Assembly (NCBI GenBank): GCA_002471345.1
Contig: DKPS01000136.1
Span: forward strand, 1 to 46,300
DNA from: Saprospiraceae bacterium UBA7328
GTDB lineage: Bacteria; Bacteroidota; Bacteroidia; Chitinophagales; Saprospiraceae
Length of the DNA stretch: 46,300 nt
Reading direction: 5' to 3'
The stretch's first letter is position 1. The number at the start of each line of letters is the position of its first letter. The notes under the pieces are model-generated. The model ran no database searches. It was not told the origin of the DNA and saw only the letters and a program-made list of their open reading frames with translations. Shown piece after piece: positions 27,618 to 36,835 of the stretch. The position numbers and the translations under genes are program-made.

Positions 27618-28193
27618 ATGAGAGAGAACTACTTCAAATCTATTGTCAAGCAATTTGAATTTTATAAATTCTTAGGAGAATCTACATTTGATCAGTTGGA
27701 CGAATCACATCTTTTTTGGCAATTCAATGAAGAAAGCAATTCTATAGCAATAATTGTAAATCACCTACGGGGTAATATGATGTCAAGATGGACAGATTTT
27801 CTGATTACAGATGGTGAAAAAGAATCGAGGCAAAGAGACCTAGAATTTGAAAAGGTTATTAAAACCAAGAAAGAACTCTATGCAAAATGGAGTCAAGGAT
27901 GGATTTGCTTATTCAATGCTTTAAATGAAATTGATAACGACTCAATTAAAGCATCTGTTTACATTAGAAATCAAGAACATACTTTAATTGAAGCTATCAA
28001 TCGCCAACTTTCACATTATTCATATCACATTGGCCAAATTGTATATATAGGACGCATGATTAAAGGCTCAGAATGGAAGAGTCTTTCTATTCCAAAAGGC
28101 AACTCTAAGCAATACAATCTAGAAAAATTTTCAATGGAAAAGCGCAAAATTCATTATACAGAAGAGTTCCTAAAGAATAAAAAAACCAAGTAA
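27618..28193 (+). CDS. DUF1572 (DinB-like) family protein
   Basis: A 191-residue protein of the DinB/DUF1572 four-helix-bundle fold. Candidate metal-site histidines are in IAIIVNHLRGNMMSRW and in RQLSHYSYHIGQIVYIGR, which is the family's C-terminal HxxxHxGQ-like signature. Members are putative metal-dependent thiol transferases or of unknown function. It is transcribed alone, divergently from mrp, and ends 86 bases before ribF. Confidence 0.83.
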   Translation: MRENYFKSIVKQFEFYKFLGESTFDQLDESHLFWQFNEESNSIAIIVNHLRGNMMSRWTDFLITDGEKESRQRDLEFEKVIKTKKELYAKWSQGWICLFNALNEIDNDSIKASVYIRNQEHTLIEAINRQLSHYSYHIGQIVYIGRMIKGSEWKSLSIPKGNSKQYNLEKFSMEKRKIHYTEEFLKNKKTK

Positions 28194-28246
28194 AATTTCA
28201 ATCCTAATAATCAACAAATTACTGCACATCATCATATATAAAGTCT

Positions 28247-28254
28247 TAGTTTTG
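28247..28254 (+). promoter_or_regulatory. Candidate -7 element for the ribF fusion gene
   Basis: TAGTTTTG matches TAnnTTTG, 25 bases before the TTG start of the fusion gene. Confidence 0.35.
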
Positions 28255-28279
28255 TAATGCAAATTAAAAGCCTTATTGA

Positions 28280-30259
28280 TTGGAAGTACATCGAGGACTA
28301 GAAAGCCTTCCATTATTCGAAAAACCTGTTATTACTTTTGGATCATTTGATGGTCTCCACAAAGGTCATCGTGTCATACTTAATGAAGTAGTACAGAAAG
28401 CTAAAAAGAGAGGTGCACAGAGTGTCGTTATCTCTTTCCACCCACATCCACGAGAGATTATATATCCAAAAGACAAAACGCTACAGCTCATTTCAAGTGT
28501 AGAGGAAAAAATAGAAATTCTAGAGTCTATTGGTACAGATCATTTTGTAATTATTCCTTTTAAAATTGAATTTTCCCAGATAAGCCCTAGGGAATATGTT
28601 GAGAATGTGGTTATCAAAAAATTTAATCCTCAACTCATCATTATTGGTTATGATCATCGTTTCGGTCTAAATAGAGGTGGTGGATATGAAATGCTTGAAG
28701 AATATGGTCAGAGGCATGACTTCGATGTCGAAGTGATTCCTGCTCAAAGTATTCATAATATGAATATAAGTAGCACTAAAATCAGGAATGCAATTAATAC
28801 AGGTGATATACCTCTGGCTAATGACCTCTTAGGCTATACTTTTGCCTTCAGAGGAACAGTGATCCAAGGTGATAAAATTGGAAGAACAATAGGTTTTCCT
28901 ACAGCAAATCTCAAGTTAGATCATTCAAAAAAAATCATTCCTGAAAATGGTATTTATGCTGTAGAAGTTGAAGTTAAAAAGCATACTTATCAAGCAATGC
29001 TTTACATAGGTACAAGGTCCACTGTTGGAAAAGATTTAGAGCGCAGAGTAGAAGTTAACATCTTCGATTTTGATCAAGAAATCTATAATGAAGAAATCAT
29101 TGTCAAATTTTTCAAAAAAGTACGTGACGATGAAGAATTCAAAAACCTCACACATCTAAAGGAAGCTATTGCATTAGATCAAAGTGCTGTTCATTCTTAT
29201 TTCAGGTTACTCAATGAGAACAAACCTAAAGACACCGCTGTAACAATAGCCATACTTAATTACAATGGCCAGGAAATGCTCGAAGCATATTTGCCTAAGG
29301 TTCTTTATTCTTCATCAAGAAATTTTAATATCTGTGTAATTGATAACGCATCCACTGACGACTCTGTAGAATATCTTGAACAATGGCACCCTGAAGTAAA
29401 AATCGTTCAACTTACTGAAAACCATGGATTTGCAGGTGGATATAATAAAGGAATTGAGTCTATATCTACAGAATATATTGCTTTAATTAATTCGGATATT
29501 TTAGTTACGAATAATTGGCTTGACCCTCTCATTAGCTATTTAGAACAAAACTCTGATGTTGCAGCGGTACAGCCTAAGGTTCTCTCAATCGAAGACAATG
29601 AATTATTTGAATATGCTGGTGCTGGTGGTGGTCTTATTGATAAACTAGGATATCCTTTCTGTAGAGGGCGAATATTTGAGGAAATAGAGAAAGATACAGA
29701 TCAATACAATGATGAATTAGATGTTTTTTGGATAAGTGGTGCAGCGATGGTTATTCGTACAGATTTATACAAAAAATTCAAAGGCTTTGACTATGACTTT
29801 TTTGCTCATCACGAAGAGATAGATCTTTGTTGGAGGCTTAAAAATGCTGGACATAAGTTGAAATATTTGGGTTACAGTGCTGTCTTTCACTTAGGTGGAG
29901 GCACCTTAGACTATAACCATCCAAAAAAGACCTATCTCAATTACAGAAATAATGTAAGAGCCATCATTAAAAATGAACCACTTTTATTCAGAGTCTTAGT
30001 ACAGCGTTATATTATGGACTTGGGATCATCTATTATTTTCTTATTTCAAGGAAAGGTTGGCTTATTTTCAGCTATTTGGAAAGCTTATTTTCACAATACT
30101 ATAAAGTTCCCTTACTATCTGAATAAAAGGAGGAATGTAAGAAGGATGATAAGCCGCTTTAAAGTTGGGAAACCAGATAAGTCCGGACAGCTAAGAATAA
30201 ATTTACCATGGCGTTATTTTGTAAACGGTGTTAAAACCTATAAGAAGCTCAGTGAATAA
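28280..30259 (+). CDS. ribF: Fusion of bifunctional riboflavin kinase/FAD synthetase with a family 2 glycosyltransferase
   Basis: One 659-residue frame encodes two complete enzymes. Residues 1-312 are RibF: FAD synthetase (TFGSFDGLHKGHRVIL, IIIGYDHRFGLNRGG, ISSTKIRNAINTGD) followed by riboflavin kinase (GDKIGRTIGFPTANLKL, and Asn/Glu region YAVEVEV). These make FMN and FAD from riboflavin. From about 318 a GT2 glycosyltransferase begins (VTIAILNYNGQEML, VIDNASTDDSVEYL, HGFAGGYNKGIE, a metal-binding NSD for DxD, and FDYDFFAHHEEIDLCWR). The linker is under 10 residues and offers no ATG, GTG or TTG for separate GT translation. The start is a forced TTG: the preceding codon is TGA. Stand-alone RibF is about 310 residues. 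Confidence 0.9.
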   Translation: MEVHRGLESLPLFEKPVITFGSFDGLHKGHRVILNEVVQKAKKRGAQSVVISFHPHPREIIYPKDKTLQLISSVEEKIEILESIGTDHFVIIPFKIEFSQISPREYVENVVIKKFNPQLIIIGYDHRFGLNRGGGYEMLEEYGQRHDFDVEVIPAQSIHNMNISSTKIRNAINTGDIPLANDLLGYTFAFRGTVIQGDKIGRTIGFPTANLKLDHSKKIIPENGIYAVEVEVKKHTYQAMLYIGTRSTVGKDLERRVEVNIFDFDQEIYNEEIIVKFFKKVRDDEEFKNLTHLKEAIALDQSAVHSYFRLLNENKPKDTAVTIAILNYNGQEMLEAYLPKVLYSSSRNFNICVIDNASTDDSVEYLEQWHPEVKIVQLTENHGFAGGYNKGIESISTEYIALINSDILVTNNWLDPLISYLEQNSDVAAVQPKVLSIEDNELFEYAGAGGGLIDKLGYPFCRGRIFEEIEKDTDQYNDELDVFWISGAAMVIRTDLYKKFKGFDYDFFAHHEEIDLCWRLKNAGHKLKYLGYSAVFHLGGGTLDYNHPKKTYLNYRNNVRAIIKNEPLLFRVLVQRYIMDLGSSIIFLFQGKVGLFSAIWKAYFHNTIKFPYYLNKRRNVRRMISRFKVGKPDKSGQLRINLPWRYFVNGVKTYKKLSE

Positions 30260-30995
30260 ATATCTAAGAACAAACATTCTATTAGAAGATGATCAGTTTG
30301 TGTTTATTAATAAGGAACCTGGTTTGCTCAGCATTCCTGATAGATTTGATTCTGAAAAGGTAAATCTTAAAAGCATGCTCCGACAACAATTCGGAGACAT
30401 CTACACCGTACATAGATTAGATTTAGACACATCTGGAGTAATAGTTTTTGCAAAAAATGCTAAAGCTCATGCTGACTTGTCTTCGCTATGGCAAGAAAAC
30501 AAAGTGCATAAAAAATATGTCGCAATCACATCAAATATTCCACTAAGCGTATCTGGAACTATTGATGCTCCGTTGAGAGAACATAAAACAAAAAGAGGAA
30601 CATATACAGTAAGTGATCTTGGTAAAGAATCGAAAACTGATTACGAGGTTGTTCAATCTTGGAACAGCAGCTATGCTCTACTTGAATTGGTTTTACATTC
30701 CGGACGTACTCATCAAATTAGGGTACACTTAGCATATATAGGTTGTCCTCTAATGGTAGATCCAACTTATGGTTATCAAAGTAAATTTTTCCTTTCCAGC
30801 ATAAAAAAGAAAAAAGTAAATCTTGGAAAAGGAATGACTGAAAGACCATTGTTAAAGCGAACACCATTGCATGCTTCTTCATTAAAATTTAAACTGCCAA
30901 AAGGAAAGTCATACGAAGTGAAGAGTGAGCTACCAAAAGACATAAAAGCTATAAAATATCAACTAGATAAAAGATATGGTGAGCCTTCATCATAA
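30228..30995 (+). CDS. RluA-family RNA pseudouridine synthase
   Basis: Isomerises specific uridines in rRNA or tRNA to pseudouridine. The catalytic motif is HRLDLDTSGVIVFAKN, with Asp as nucleophile, followed by the family's KKYVAIT and the RTHQIRVHLAYIGCPLMVDP box. There is no S4 domain. Length from GTG 30228 is 255 residues; GTG 30252 (MNKYLRTN) is equally plausible and overlaps the fusion gene's stop by only 8 bases. Either way it overlaps the upstream ribF-GT gene and is likely translationally coupled to it. It converges on yqgE with 6 bases between. Confidence 0.88.
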   Translation: MLKPIRSSVNKYLRTNILLEDDQFVFINKEPGLLSIPDRFDSEKVNLKSMLRQQFGDIYTVHRLDLDTSGVIVFAKNAKAHADLSSLWQENKVHKKYVAITSNIPLSVSGTIDAPLREHKTKRGTYTVSDLGKESKTDYEVVQSWNSSYALLELVLHSGRTHQIRVHLAYIGCPLMVDPTYGYQSKFFLSSIKKKKVNLGKGMTERPLLKRTPLHASSLKFKLPKGKSYEVKSELPKDIKAIKYQLDKRYGEPSS

Positions 30996-31001
30996 GACAT
31001 T

Positions 31002-31574
31002 TTAATTCAAATAAAATGAATCTGGTATTTGACCTATGACTCCATAAGAATTCCCTTTTTGGATCAAAACCTCTTTCCAAAGACGGTCGGATTTGGTTTT
31101 TAGAATGTGATTTGGATGCATTTTTGAGACTATCCATGATCCATATGTCAGTTCATCCTTCAGCTGCATAGCTGACCACCCAGCATAACCTAAATAGAAG
31201 CGAATGTTGTGGGGTTTAATTAATTCTGATTTAATTAAAAATTTTAATTTATCAAAATCTCCGCCCCAGAATACACCTTCACTTATTTCCTCGCTTTCAT
31301 CCAAAATGTCGCCTTTATCATGGACATAATGAATGGTTTCATTTGCCACTGGACCTCCGTAATGCACCGGAGCTTCAAATTCTGGAAAATCCTTCAGGAG
31401 CTCATTTAAAGTCAAGTCCAATTTTTTGTTCAAAATAAATCCGACAGTGCCCAACTTATCTTCGTGACTGCATAATAAAATAACAGCACGTCTGAAGTTT
31501 TGATCTAACATAAAAGGCTCCGCAAGAAGAAGCGAACCTTTACCCACATCTCTATTTTGACTTATTCTTTCCAT
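31002..31574 (-). CDS. YqgE/AlgH family protein
   Basis: A 190-residue protein of the YqgE/AlgH (DUF179) family. Family markers are GSLLLAEPFMLDQNFRRAVI, TVGFILNKKLDLTLNEL, VHYGGPVANETIHYVHD and FYLGYAGWSAMQLKDEL. Its molecular function is unresolved, although it has been linked to alginate regulation in Pseudomonas. Its ATG lies 13 bases inside the 3' end of fabD, so the two genes are translated from one transcript. Confidence 0.92.
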   Translation of the reverse strand: MERISQNRDVGKGSLLLAEPFMLDQNFRRAVILLCSHEDKLGTVGFILNKKLDLTLNELLKDFPEFEAPVHYGGPVANETIHYVHDKGDILDESEEISEGVFWGGDFDKLKFLIKSELIKPHNIRFYLGYAGWSAMQLKDELTYGSWIVSKMHPNHILKTKSDRLWKEVLIQKGNSYGVIGQIPDSFYLN

Positions 31575-32446
31575 GCTTCAGTATTAGCACTCCGATCTAT
31601 ACGTCTAATCATTCCATTCAGGATATTACCCTTACCTCCCACTTCTATGAATTCTTCGACTCCATCTGCAATCATGTTTTGTATAGTTTGTGTCCATCTG
31701 ACAGATGAATCTAACTGAGAAATCAAGTTGGCTTTGATCATTTCAGGATCCGTATATGCTTTTGCATCCACATTCTGATAAATAGCACATTTGGGAGCAC
31801 TGAAGTTTATCGCATTTATTGCATTTGAAAGCCCCTCAGAAGCTGAAGACATCAAAGCTGAATGAAAAGCCCCACCTACGCTCAATATCATGGCTCTACG
31901 CGCACCAGCCTCCGTCATTTTAGCAGTAGCAGCTTCCAATGCACTCATCTCCCCTGATATCACTAATTGTCCTGGACAGTTGTAATTAGCTGCCACTACT
32001 TCCCCATCTATTTCTGCACATATGCTTTCTACAACATCATCATCTAATCCAATAATAGCTGCCATACTTCCATTTGTAGATGCACATGCCTCCTGCATTA
32101 ATGAAGATCTGGTTTTGACCAATTTTAACCCTTCTTCAAAACTCATCACACCAGCAGCAACTAGAGCAGTGAACTCACCAAGAGAATGACCTGCAACTGC
32201 TTCAAAATCAACAGATTCATGAGATGTCAACACTAAATAAGAATGAATAAAAACTGCAGGCTGCGTAACATCTGTGCGTTTTAATTCATCTGCATTTCCT
32301 TCAAACATTACTTTTCTTATATCAAAGCCAAGAATGTCATTTGCATTGTCTAACAATGAGTTTAGCTCTGGGAATTTTGTCACCAAATTGCTACCCATTC
32401 CTTCAAATTGTGCAGCCTGACCCGGAAATATTAAAGCTCTTTTCAT
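31562..32446 (-). CDS. fabD: Malonyl-CoA:ACP transacylase
   Basis: Transfers malonyl from CoA to acyl carrier protein for fatty-acid synthesis. The 294-residue enzyme has the oxyanion motif FPGQAAQFEGMG at the N-terminus, the nucleophile Ser88 in GHSLGEF, and the catalytic His in GAFHSALM. I choose ATG 32446 (MKRALIFPGQ) rather than the upstream in-frame ATG at 32467, because the protein family starts there and a -7 match lies at 32465-32472. No other fab genes are adjacent. Confidence 0.95.
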   Translation of the reverse strand: MKRALIFPGQAAQFEGMGSNLVTKFPELNSLLDNANDILGFDIRKVMFEGNADELKRTDVTQPAVFIHSYLVLTSHESVDFEAVAGHSLGEFTALVAAGVMSFEEGLKLVKTRSSLMQEACASTNGSMAAIIGLDDDVVESICAEIDGEVVAANYNCPGQLVISGEMSALEAATAKMTEAGARRAMILSVGGAFHSALMSSASEGLSNAINAINFSAPKCAIYQNVDAKAYTDPEMIKANLISQLDSSVRWTQTIQNMIADGVEEFIEVGGKGNILNGMIRRIDRSANTEAWKE

Positions 32447-32464
32447 ACTTTCTATTGATTGAGA

Positions 32465-32472
32465 CAAATATA
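32465..32472 (-). promoter_or_regulatory. Candidate -7 element for fabD-yqgE
   Basis: Minus-strand TATATTTG matches TAnnTTTG, 18 bases upstream of the preferred fabD start. Otherwise the 300-base divergent region 32447-32747 shows no gene or RNA structure I can support. Confidence 0.4.
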
Positions 32473-32747
32473 AGTATGGCGGTTAGTAATTCTAGTAAAT
32501 AATGTGATATTCACAATTCATGTGCTGAAATATCATCAGATGTTTCATTTTGATAAATCTTAACCAATCTTTATCTTTCGATTCAAATAAGAATTGGAAC
32601 TTTTATGTTCAATCTGTGCATTATTACTCTGAACTTATGGGAAAATGCGAGAAGAGCGTTACTATTGTGACACGGACTCAAGACTTCTTTTAAAACCATC
32701 TTAAAGTTCTACTTAATTGGGATTCTATTCATAAAACAAAAATATAA

Positions 32748-33191
32748 ATGTCAAAATCACAGGAGACTTACAATAAAAAAGAAAGAGAAAAGAAAAAAAT
32801 AAAAAAACGTCAAGAGAAAGCAGAAAGACGACTGGCTCGTAAAGCAGCGCCTAAAAAATCCGGGGAAGATCTATTTTCATATGTGGATGAATTTGGCAAT
32901 ATTGTCGATACTCCACCAGACCCAACAAAAAGAACTGTGATTAAGGCCGAAGATATAGACCTTAAAGTTCCTCATAAGACTGCTGCCAATATTACCTCAA
33001 CTAGAATTGGAAAAATTGAATTTTTCAATACTGACAAAGGGTATGGATTTATCAAAGAAGATGGGACTAATGAAAAATTCTTCGTTCATGTTAAGGGGCT
33101 TTTAGACGAGGTGAAAGAGAATGACAGAGTTGAATTTGAATTAGAGAAAGGAATGAAAGGAATGAATGCTGTAAGGGTAAAAAGAATCTAG
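32748..33191 (+). CDS. Cold-shock-domain protein with long basic N-terminal extension
   Basis: A 147-residue protein. Residues about 1-45 are a strongly charged, lysine/arginine-rich helix (KKEREKKKIKKRQEKAERRL), residues 45-85 form a linker, and residues 85-147 form a cold-shock OB-fold (KIEFFNTDKGYGFIKEDG, FFVHVKGLLDEVKENDRVEF) with RNP1 (KGYGFI) and RNP2-like (FFVHV) surfaces for single-stranded nucleic acids. This layout with a KKxRE N-terminus is a Bacteroidota type of cold-shock protein, larger than the 70-residue CspA. It stands alone. Confidence 0.9.
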   Translation: MSKSQETYNKKEREKKKIKKRQEKAERRLARKAAPKKSGEDLFSYVDEFGNIVDTPPDPTKRTVIKAEDIDLKVPHKTAANITSTRIGKIEFFNTDKGYGFIKEDGTNEKFFVHVKGLLDEVKENDRVEFELEKGMKGMNAVRVKRI

Positions 33192-33405
33192 TTCAAGCTT
33201 TTTTCTACCTAAATATTTTTGAAGTTTTGCAAGGACATTTTTGAGCTGACCTGTGTCAGTATATTAATCCCAAACGACTGATTTCTATTTATACTCTTCC
33301 TTTCATAGTAATTGCGTCATTGTAATTATGATTTGAATCTTAACTTTATCAAATATTGTTTCAGCTAAGTTGACAATATTTAAGCTCTGTTAAGAATACA
33401 CAACT

Positions 33406-34353
33406 ATGTCAAGAATAATTAATCTCAATGAGATAAGGATTGCTTTGGAATCAATTGATGTAATTGCAGCAATTGAGCATGGATTCATCTCTTATAGTAG
33501 AGGCTACTCCGTGGTTCCTCCTGTAGGTGAGTTACTCTTCGAAAACCCTCCCGGTGATGTTCATATCAAATATGGCTACATTAAGAATGATGCCTACTAC
33601 GTAATAAAGATAGCTTCTGGTTTTTATGAAAACCAAAAATTAGGGATTCCATCTGGTCAAGGCTTAATGTTGTTATTTAAACAGGAAACTGGTGAGTTAC
33701 TTGCAGTCCTTTTGGATGAAGGACATTTGACTGATGTAAGAACAGCCGCCGCTGGGGCCCTTTGTGCAAAGCATTTCTCACCTAAAAAGATTACAGGTGT
33801 AGGGATTATTGGCACAGGAGTACAAGCCAAATTGCAATTGAAGTTTTTGCAAAAACATACGCCTTGCAAAAAGGTATACCTTTGGGGTAGAGACGAATAC
33901 AAGGCTCAAAAAATGAAAGAATTTATGGGTGATGAATATGACATTACCATTGTATCTTCTTGTTCTGAAGTAGCCAAAAATTCAAACCTGATTATAACAA
34001 CTACTCCATCTGAATCCCCTCTTCTTTTGGCCCAAGACGTAAGAAAAGGCACCCTCATCATTGCTGTTGGGTCAGATACTCACTCAAAGCAAGAACTTGA
34101 ATCAGAATTAATGACCAAAGCAGATATTGTAATCGCTGATAGTTTATCACAAAGTGAGAGTAGAGGTGAAATATATCGTGCGGTATTAGATAAAGCCATC
34201 TCAAGAGATAAAATAGTAGAATTAGGCACAGCTATTCAAGATCAAAGTTTGGGTGAACTAAATGATGATAAAATAGCTGTCATTGATTTAACAGGAGTCG
34301 CAGTACAGGACATTATGATCGCATCGGCCGTATATTCTCAACTCTCTAAATAG
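33406..34353 (+). CDS. Ornithine cyclodeaminase/mu-crystallin family protein
   Basis: A 315-residue NAD(P)-dependent enzyme of the OCD/mu-crystallin family, which includes ornithine cyclodeaminase, alanine dehydrogenase, ketimine reductases and SbnB. Seen are the substrate-site lysine region YVIKIASGFYEN, the catalytic DEGHLTDVRTAAAGAL, and the Rossmann GIIGTGVQAKLQ. It heads an operon with thrC-like (10-base gap) and thrB-like (3-base gap) genes. The context suggests an amino-acid pathway using phosphohomoserine or a related phosphoamino acid rather than arginine catabolism. The exact substrate is not readable from the sequence. Confidence 0.83.
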   Translation: MSRIINLNEIRIALESIDVIAAIEHGFISYSRGYSVVPPVGELLFENPPGDVHIKYGYIKNDAYYVIKIASGFYENQKLGIPSGQGLMLLFKQETGELLAVLLDEGHLTDVRTAAAGALCAKHFSPKKITGVGIIGTGVQAKLQLKFLQKHTPCKKVYLWGRDEYKAQKMKEFMGDEYDITIVSSCSEVAKNSNLIITTTPSESPLLLAQDVRKGTLIIAVGSDTHSKQELESELMTKADIVIADSLSQSESRGEIYRAVLDKAISRDKIVELGTAIQDQSLGELNDDKIAVIDLTGVAVQDIMIASAVYSQLSK

Positions 34354-34363
34354 AAAAACAAGT

Positions 34364-35827
34364 ATGCTCCAATTTGTAAGTAACAAAGGAGGAGGAGATC
34401 CTGTCGATTTTGAAACTGCCATTTTAGATGGTTTTGCTTCTGACGGTGGCTTATATGTACCAGAATCTCTTCCTGAAGTCTCAATAGACATGCTCAATCA
34501 ATGGAAGGACTTGAGCTATCAAGGATTAGCATTTGAAATCTTGTCTCTCTTCATTGATTCTGGTACTATATCGGAATTAGAACTCAAAGAGCTTCTGAAT
34601 AAGGCGTATGACTCATTTGAAAAAGATGAAGTCATTCCAATTTATAAATTACAAAGTGATAATGAAACCTATATTATGGAACTGTTTTATGGTCCTACAA
34701 TTTCATTCAAAGATATAGGTCTAGCATTTTTAGTCAATTTGTTTGATTTCTTTTTAAAAAGGAAGAATCAAAACCTTTCAATAATTGTAGCAACTACTGG
34801 GGATACTGGGCCTGCAACAGCAAGTTATATTGCTGGTAAATCAACATTAGACGCTTGGGTATTATATCCAAAAGGTTTAATCACTGAAGAACAGGAAAGA
34901 CAAATGACTACTCTACCCCACTCTAATATCAATCCAGTTGGAGTATTTAATTGTCCTGAAGGTGGCGATGATCTAGATGCTGTAATCACAAAACTTTATG
35001 CCAACATACCGTTTAAGAATAAAGTCAGGCTTTCAAGCGTCAACTCTATTAACTGGGGAAGAATAATGATGCAAACCGTGCACTATTTTTATGGATATTT
35101 ACGACTCGTAGATTCTGTAGGAGAATTCATAAATGTTGCTGTGCCGTCTGGAGGATTTGGCAATTTATGTGCCGGAGGCCTGGCACGTAAAATGGGATTA
35201 CCTATCAAGACCTTTGTCATAGCAAATAATAAAAATGCATGTCTTCATCGCATATTTAGCAATGGCCTATTCTCTAAAGAATCCATTCATGAAACTGTAT
35301 CTTCAGCCATTGACATTCTGACTCCATTTAATTTTTGGAGATTTCTATATTTCTGTGTTGAAAAAGATGCAACAAAAATCAAAAAATGGAATGATGAATT
35401 TGATAAAAACGGCCATATTCAATTTGATAAAGCAACCTTTAAATCCTACTCAAAAGGATTTATTTCCTGCAGCGTGTCCGATGCTGAAACTTTATCTACA
35501 ATAAAAAACACCTTTGAGAAAAATCAATATTTACTGGATCCTCATGGAGCTGTGGCACTTTCAGCAGTTAATAAGTTAAAAGAAAGATTGGATGATCTTA
35601 AGCTTCTTTGCTTGACAACAGCCCATCCAGCTAAGTTTCCCAAAACTATTGAAAAAGCCCTTAGTACAAATAATCTACCTGAATCTGCTTTTCATCCTTC
35701 TATAGAACATGCAAAAAAACTCTGTCAAAAAGGATACACTGTAGATTGCAAACATCTTGAAGATGCTTTAATATTTACTATGGAAAAGTACTGGGAACAA
35801 ACACATAATAAAAACCCAATCATTTAA
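34364..35827 (+). CDS. thrC: Threonine synthase (ThrC-like PLP enzyme)
   Basis: A 487-residue fold-type II PLP enzyme. Threonine synthase converts O-phosphohomoserine to threonine. Family marks: FASDGGLYVPESLPE at the N-terminus, the PLP lysine in ELFYGPTISFKDIGLAFL, phosphate-binding VATTGDTGPATASY (the usual ATSGDTG with Ser replaced by Thr), VPSGGFGNLCAGGLARKMGL, and TTAHPAKFPKTIEKAL. It is about 40-60 residues longer than E. coli ThrC (428). It is the middle gene of the OCD-thrC-thrB-like operon. A specialised role rather than housekeeping threonine synthesis is possible because the usual thrA partner is not here. Confidence 0.85.
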   Translation: MLQFVSNKGGGDPVDFETAILDGFASDGGLYVPESLPEVSIDMLNQWKDLSYQGLAFEILSLFIDSGTISELELKELLNKAYDSFEKDEVIPIYKLQSDNETYIMELFYGPTISFKDIGLAFLVNLFDFFLKRKNQNLSIIVATTGDTGPATASYIAGKSTLDAWVLYPKGLITEEQERQMTTLPHSNINPVGVFNCPEGGDDLDAVITKLYANIPFKNKVRLSSVNSINWGRIMMQTVHYFYGYLRLVDSVGEFINVAVPSGGFGNLCAGGLARKMGLPIKTFVIANNKNACLHRIFSNGLFSKESIHETVSSAIDILTPFNFWRFLYFCVEKDATKIKKWNDEFDKNGHIQFDKATFKSYSKGFISCSVSDAETLSTIKNTFEKNQYLLDPHGAVALSAVNKLKERLDDLKLLCLTTAHPAKFPKTIEKALSTNNLPESAFHPSIEHAKKLCQKGYTVDCKHLEDALIFTMEKYWEQTHNKNPII

Positions 35828-35830
35828 TCT

Positions 35831-36769
35831 ATGGCTCAGTATAGCTTTTTATCAAAAGAAGAAATCAATGAAAAAGCCATAGAATTTGATTTAGGTAAAG
35901 TCCAAAATTTCAAAGTACTAAGTGGGGGGTCTGAAAATACGAACTACATCATTTCAACAAAAAAGGGAAAATTTGTCTTAAGCATTTGTGAACAAAAGAG
36001 CTTGGAAGAAACGTTAGAACTTGCCCGATTGCTCCATTATCTTTCTGATAATAGCTTTAAAACATCTAGAATTGTTTCTAATAAAAGTGGGAAGTTAACA
36101 ACCATTTGCAAAGGCAAGCCTGCAATGATTAAAATTTATGAAGAAGGAAAAGTATTTGAAAGTCTACCTAACGTATTAATTGAATCCTTAGGTAAAGAAC
36201 TAGGAAGATTACATAAAATTGAAGCCCCTAATTTTTTACCGAAACAATTAAATTATGGTAAAGAAAATTTTAGAGCAGTTGAAAAATACGCAAAGGGATC
36301 AGAATTTGATTATTGGCTAAAGGCAAAGTACAAATTCTTTATACCTTATATAAATTCAGATCTAAAGAAGACAATTATTCATGGTGATGTTTTTAGCAAT
36401 AATGTAGTAGTAAATGATGATGAAAAATCTTTAACTATTATAGATTTTGAAGAAGCTACTTTTTATTACCGAGTCTTTGATCTCGGTATGACAATCATAG
36501 GAACTTGTCATGAAGGAAAAACCATAAATCTTAATAAAGTACAACATCTATTAAGTGGATATAGCCAAGAAGTTTCACTTTCTAATGACGAGTTGGATTC
36601 TCTTAAAGCTTTTACAGTGTATGCAGGTGCATCCATGACTTTTTGGAGACACATGAACTTCAATTATACCACACCAAATTCTAGTTTATTTGATCATTAT
36701 AAAGGATTGCAAATATTAACAGATTTTGTACATAATCTACCTGAAGAATCCTTTAAATTTAAGACTTAA
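35831..36769 (+). CDS. Homoserine kinase type II-like (APH-fold phosphotransferase)
   Basis: A 312-residue protein-kinase-like phosphotransferase of the APH fold, closest in layout to the ThrB type II homoserine kinases: a nucleotide loop LSGGSENTNYIISTKKGKFV, the catalytic loop IIHGDVFSNNVVV (Asp and Asn) and the metal-binding TIIDFEEATFYYRVFDLG. It starts 3 bases after the threonine synthase stop, so the pair would phosphorylate homoserine and then convert it to threonine. The more usual bacterial ThrB is a GHMP kinase, and this gene is not of that fold. Substrate is inferred from the neighbour. Confidence 0.8.
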   Translation: MAQYSFLSKEEINEKAIEFDLGKVQNFKVLSGGSENTNYIISTKKGKFVLSICEQKSLEETLELARLLHYLSDNSFKTSRIVSNKSGKLTTICKGKPAMIKIYEEGKVFESLPNVLIESLGKELGRLHKIEAPNFLPKQLNYGKENFRAVEKYAKGSEFDYWLKAKYKFFIPYINSDLKKTIIHGDVFSNNVVVNDDEKSLTIIDFEEATFYYRVFDLGMTIIGTCHEGKTINLNKVQHLLSGYSQEVSLSNDELDSLKAFTVYAGASMTFWRHMNFNYTTPNSSLFDHYKGLQILTDFVHNLPEESFKFKT

Positions 36770-36835
36770 CCTTGCATCATTGCGGATATTTTCTTTAAGA
36801 AGTAGTGATCAATTTACGCAAAACGAATCTAGATT

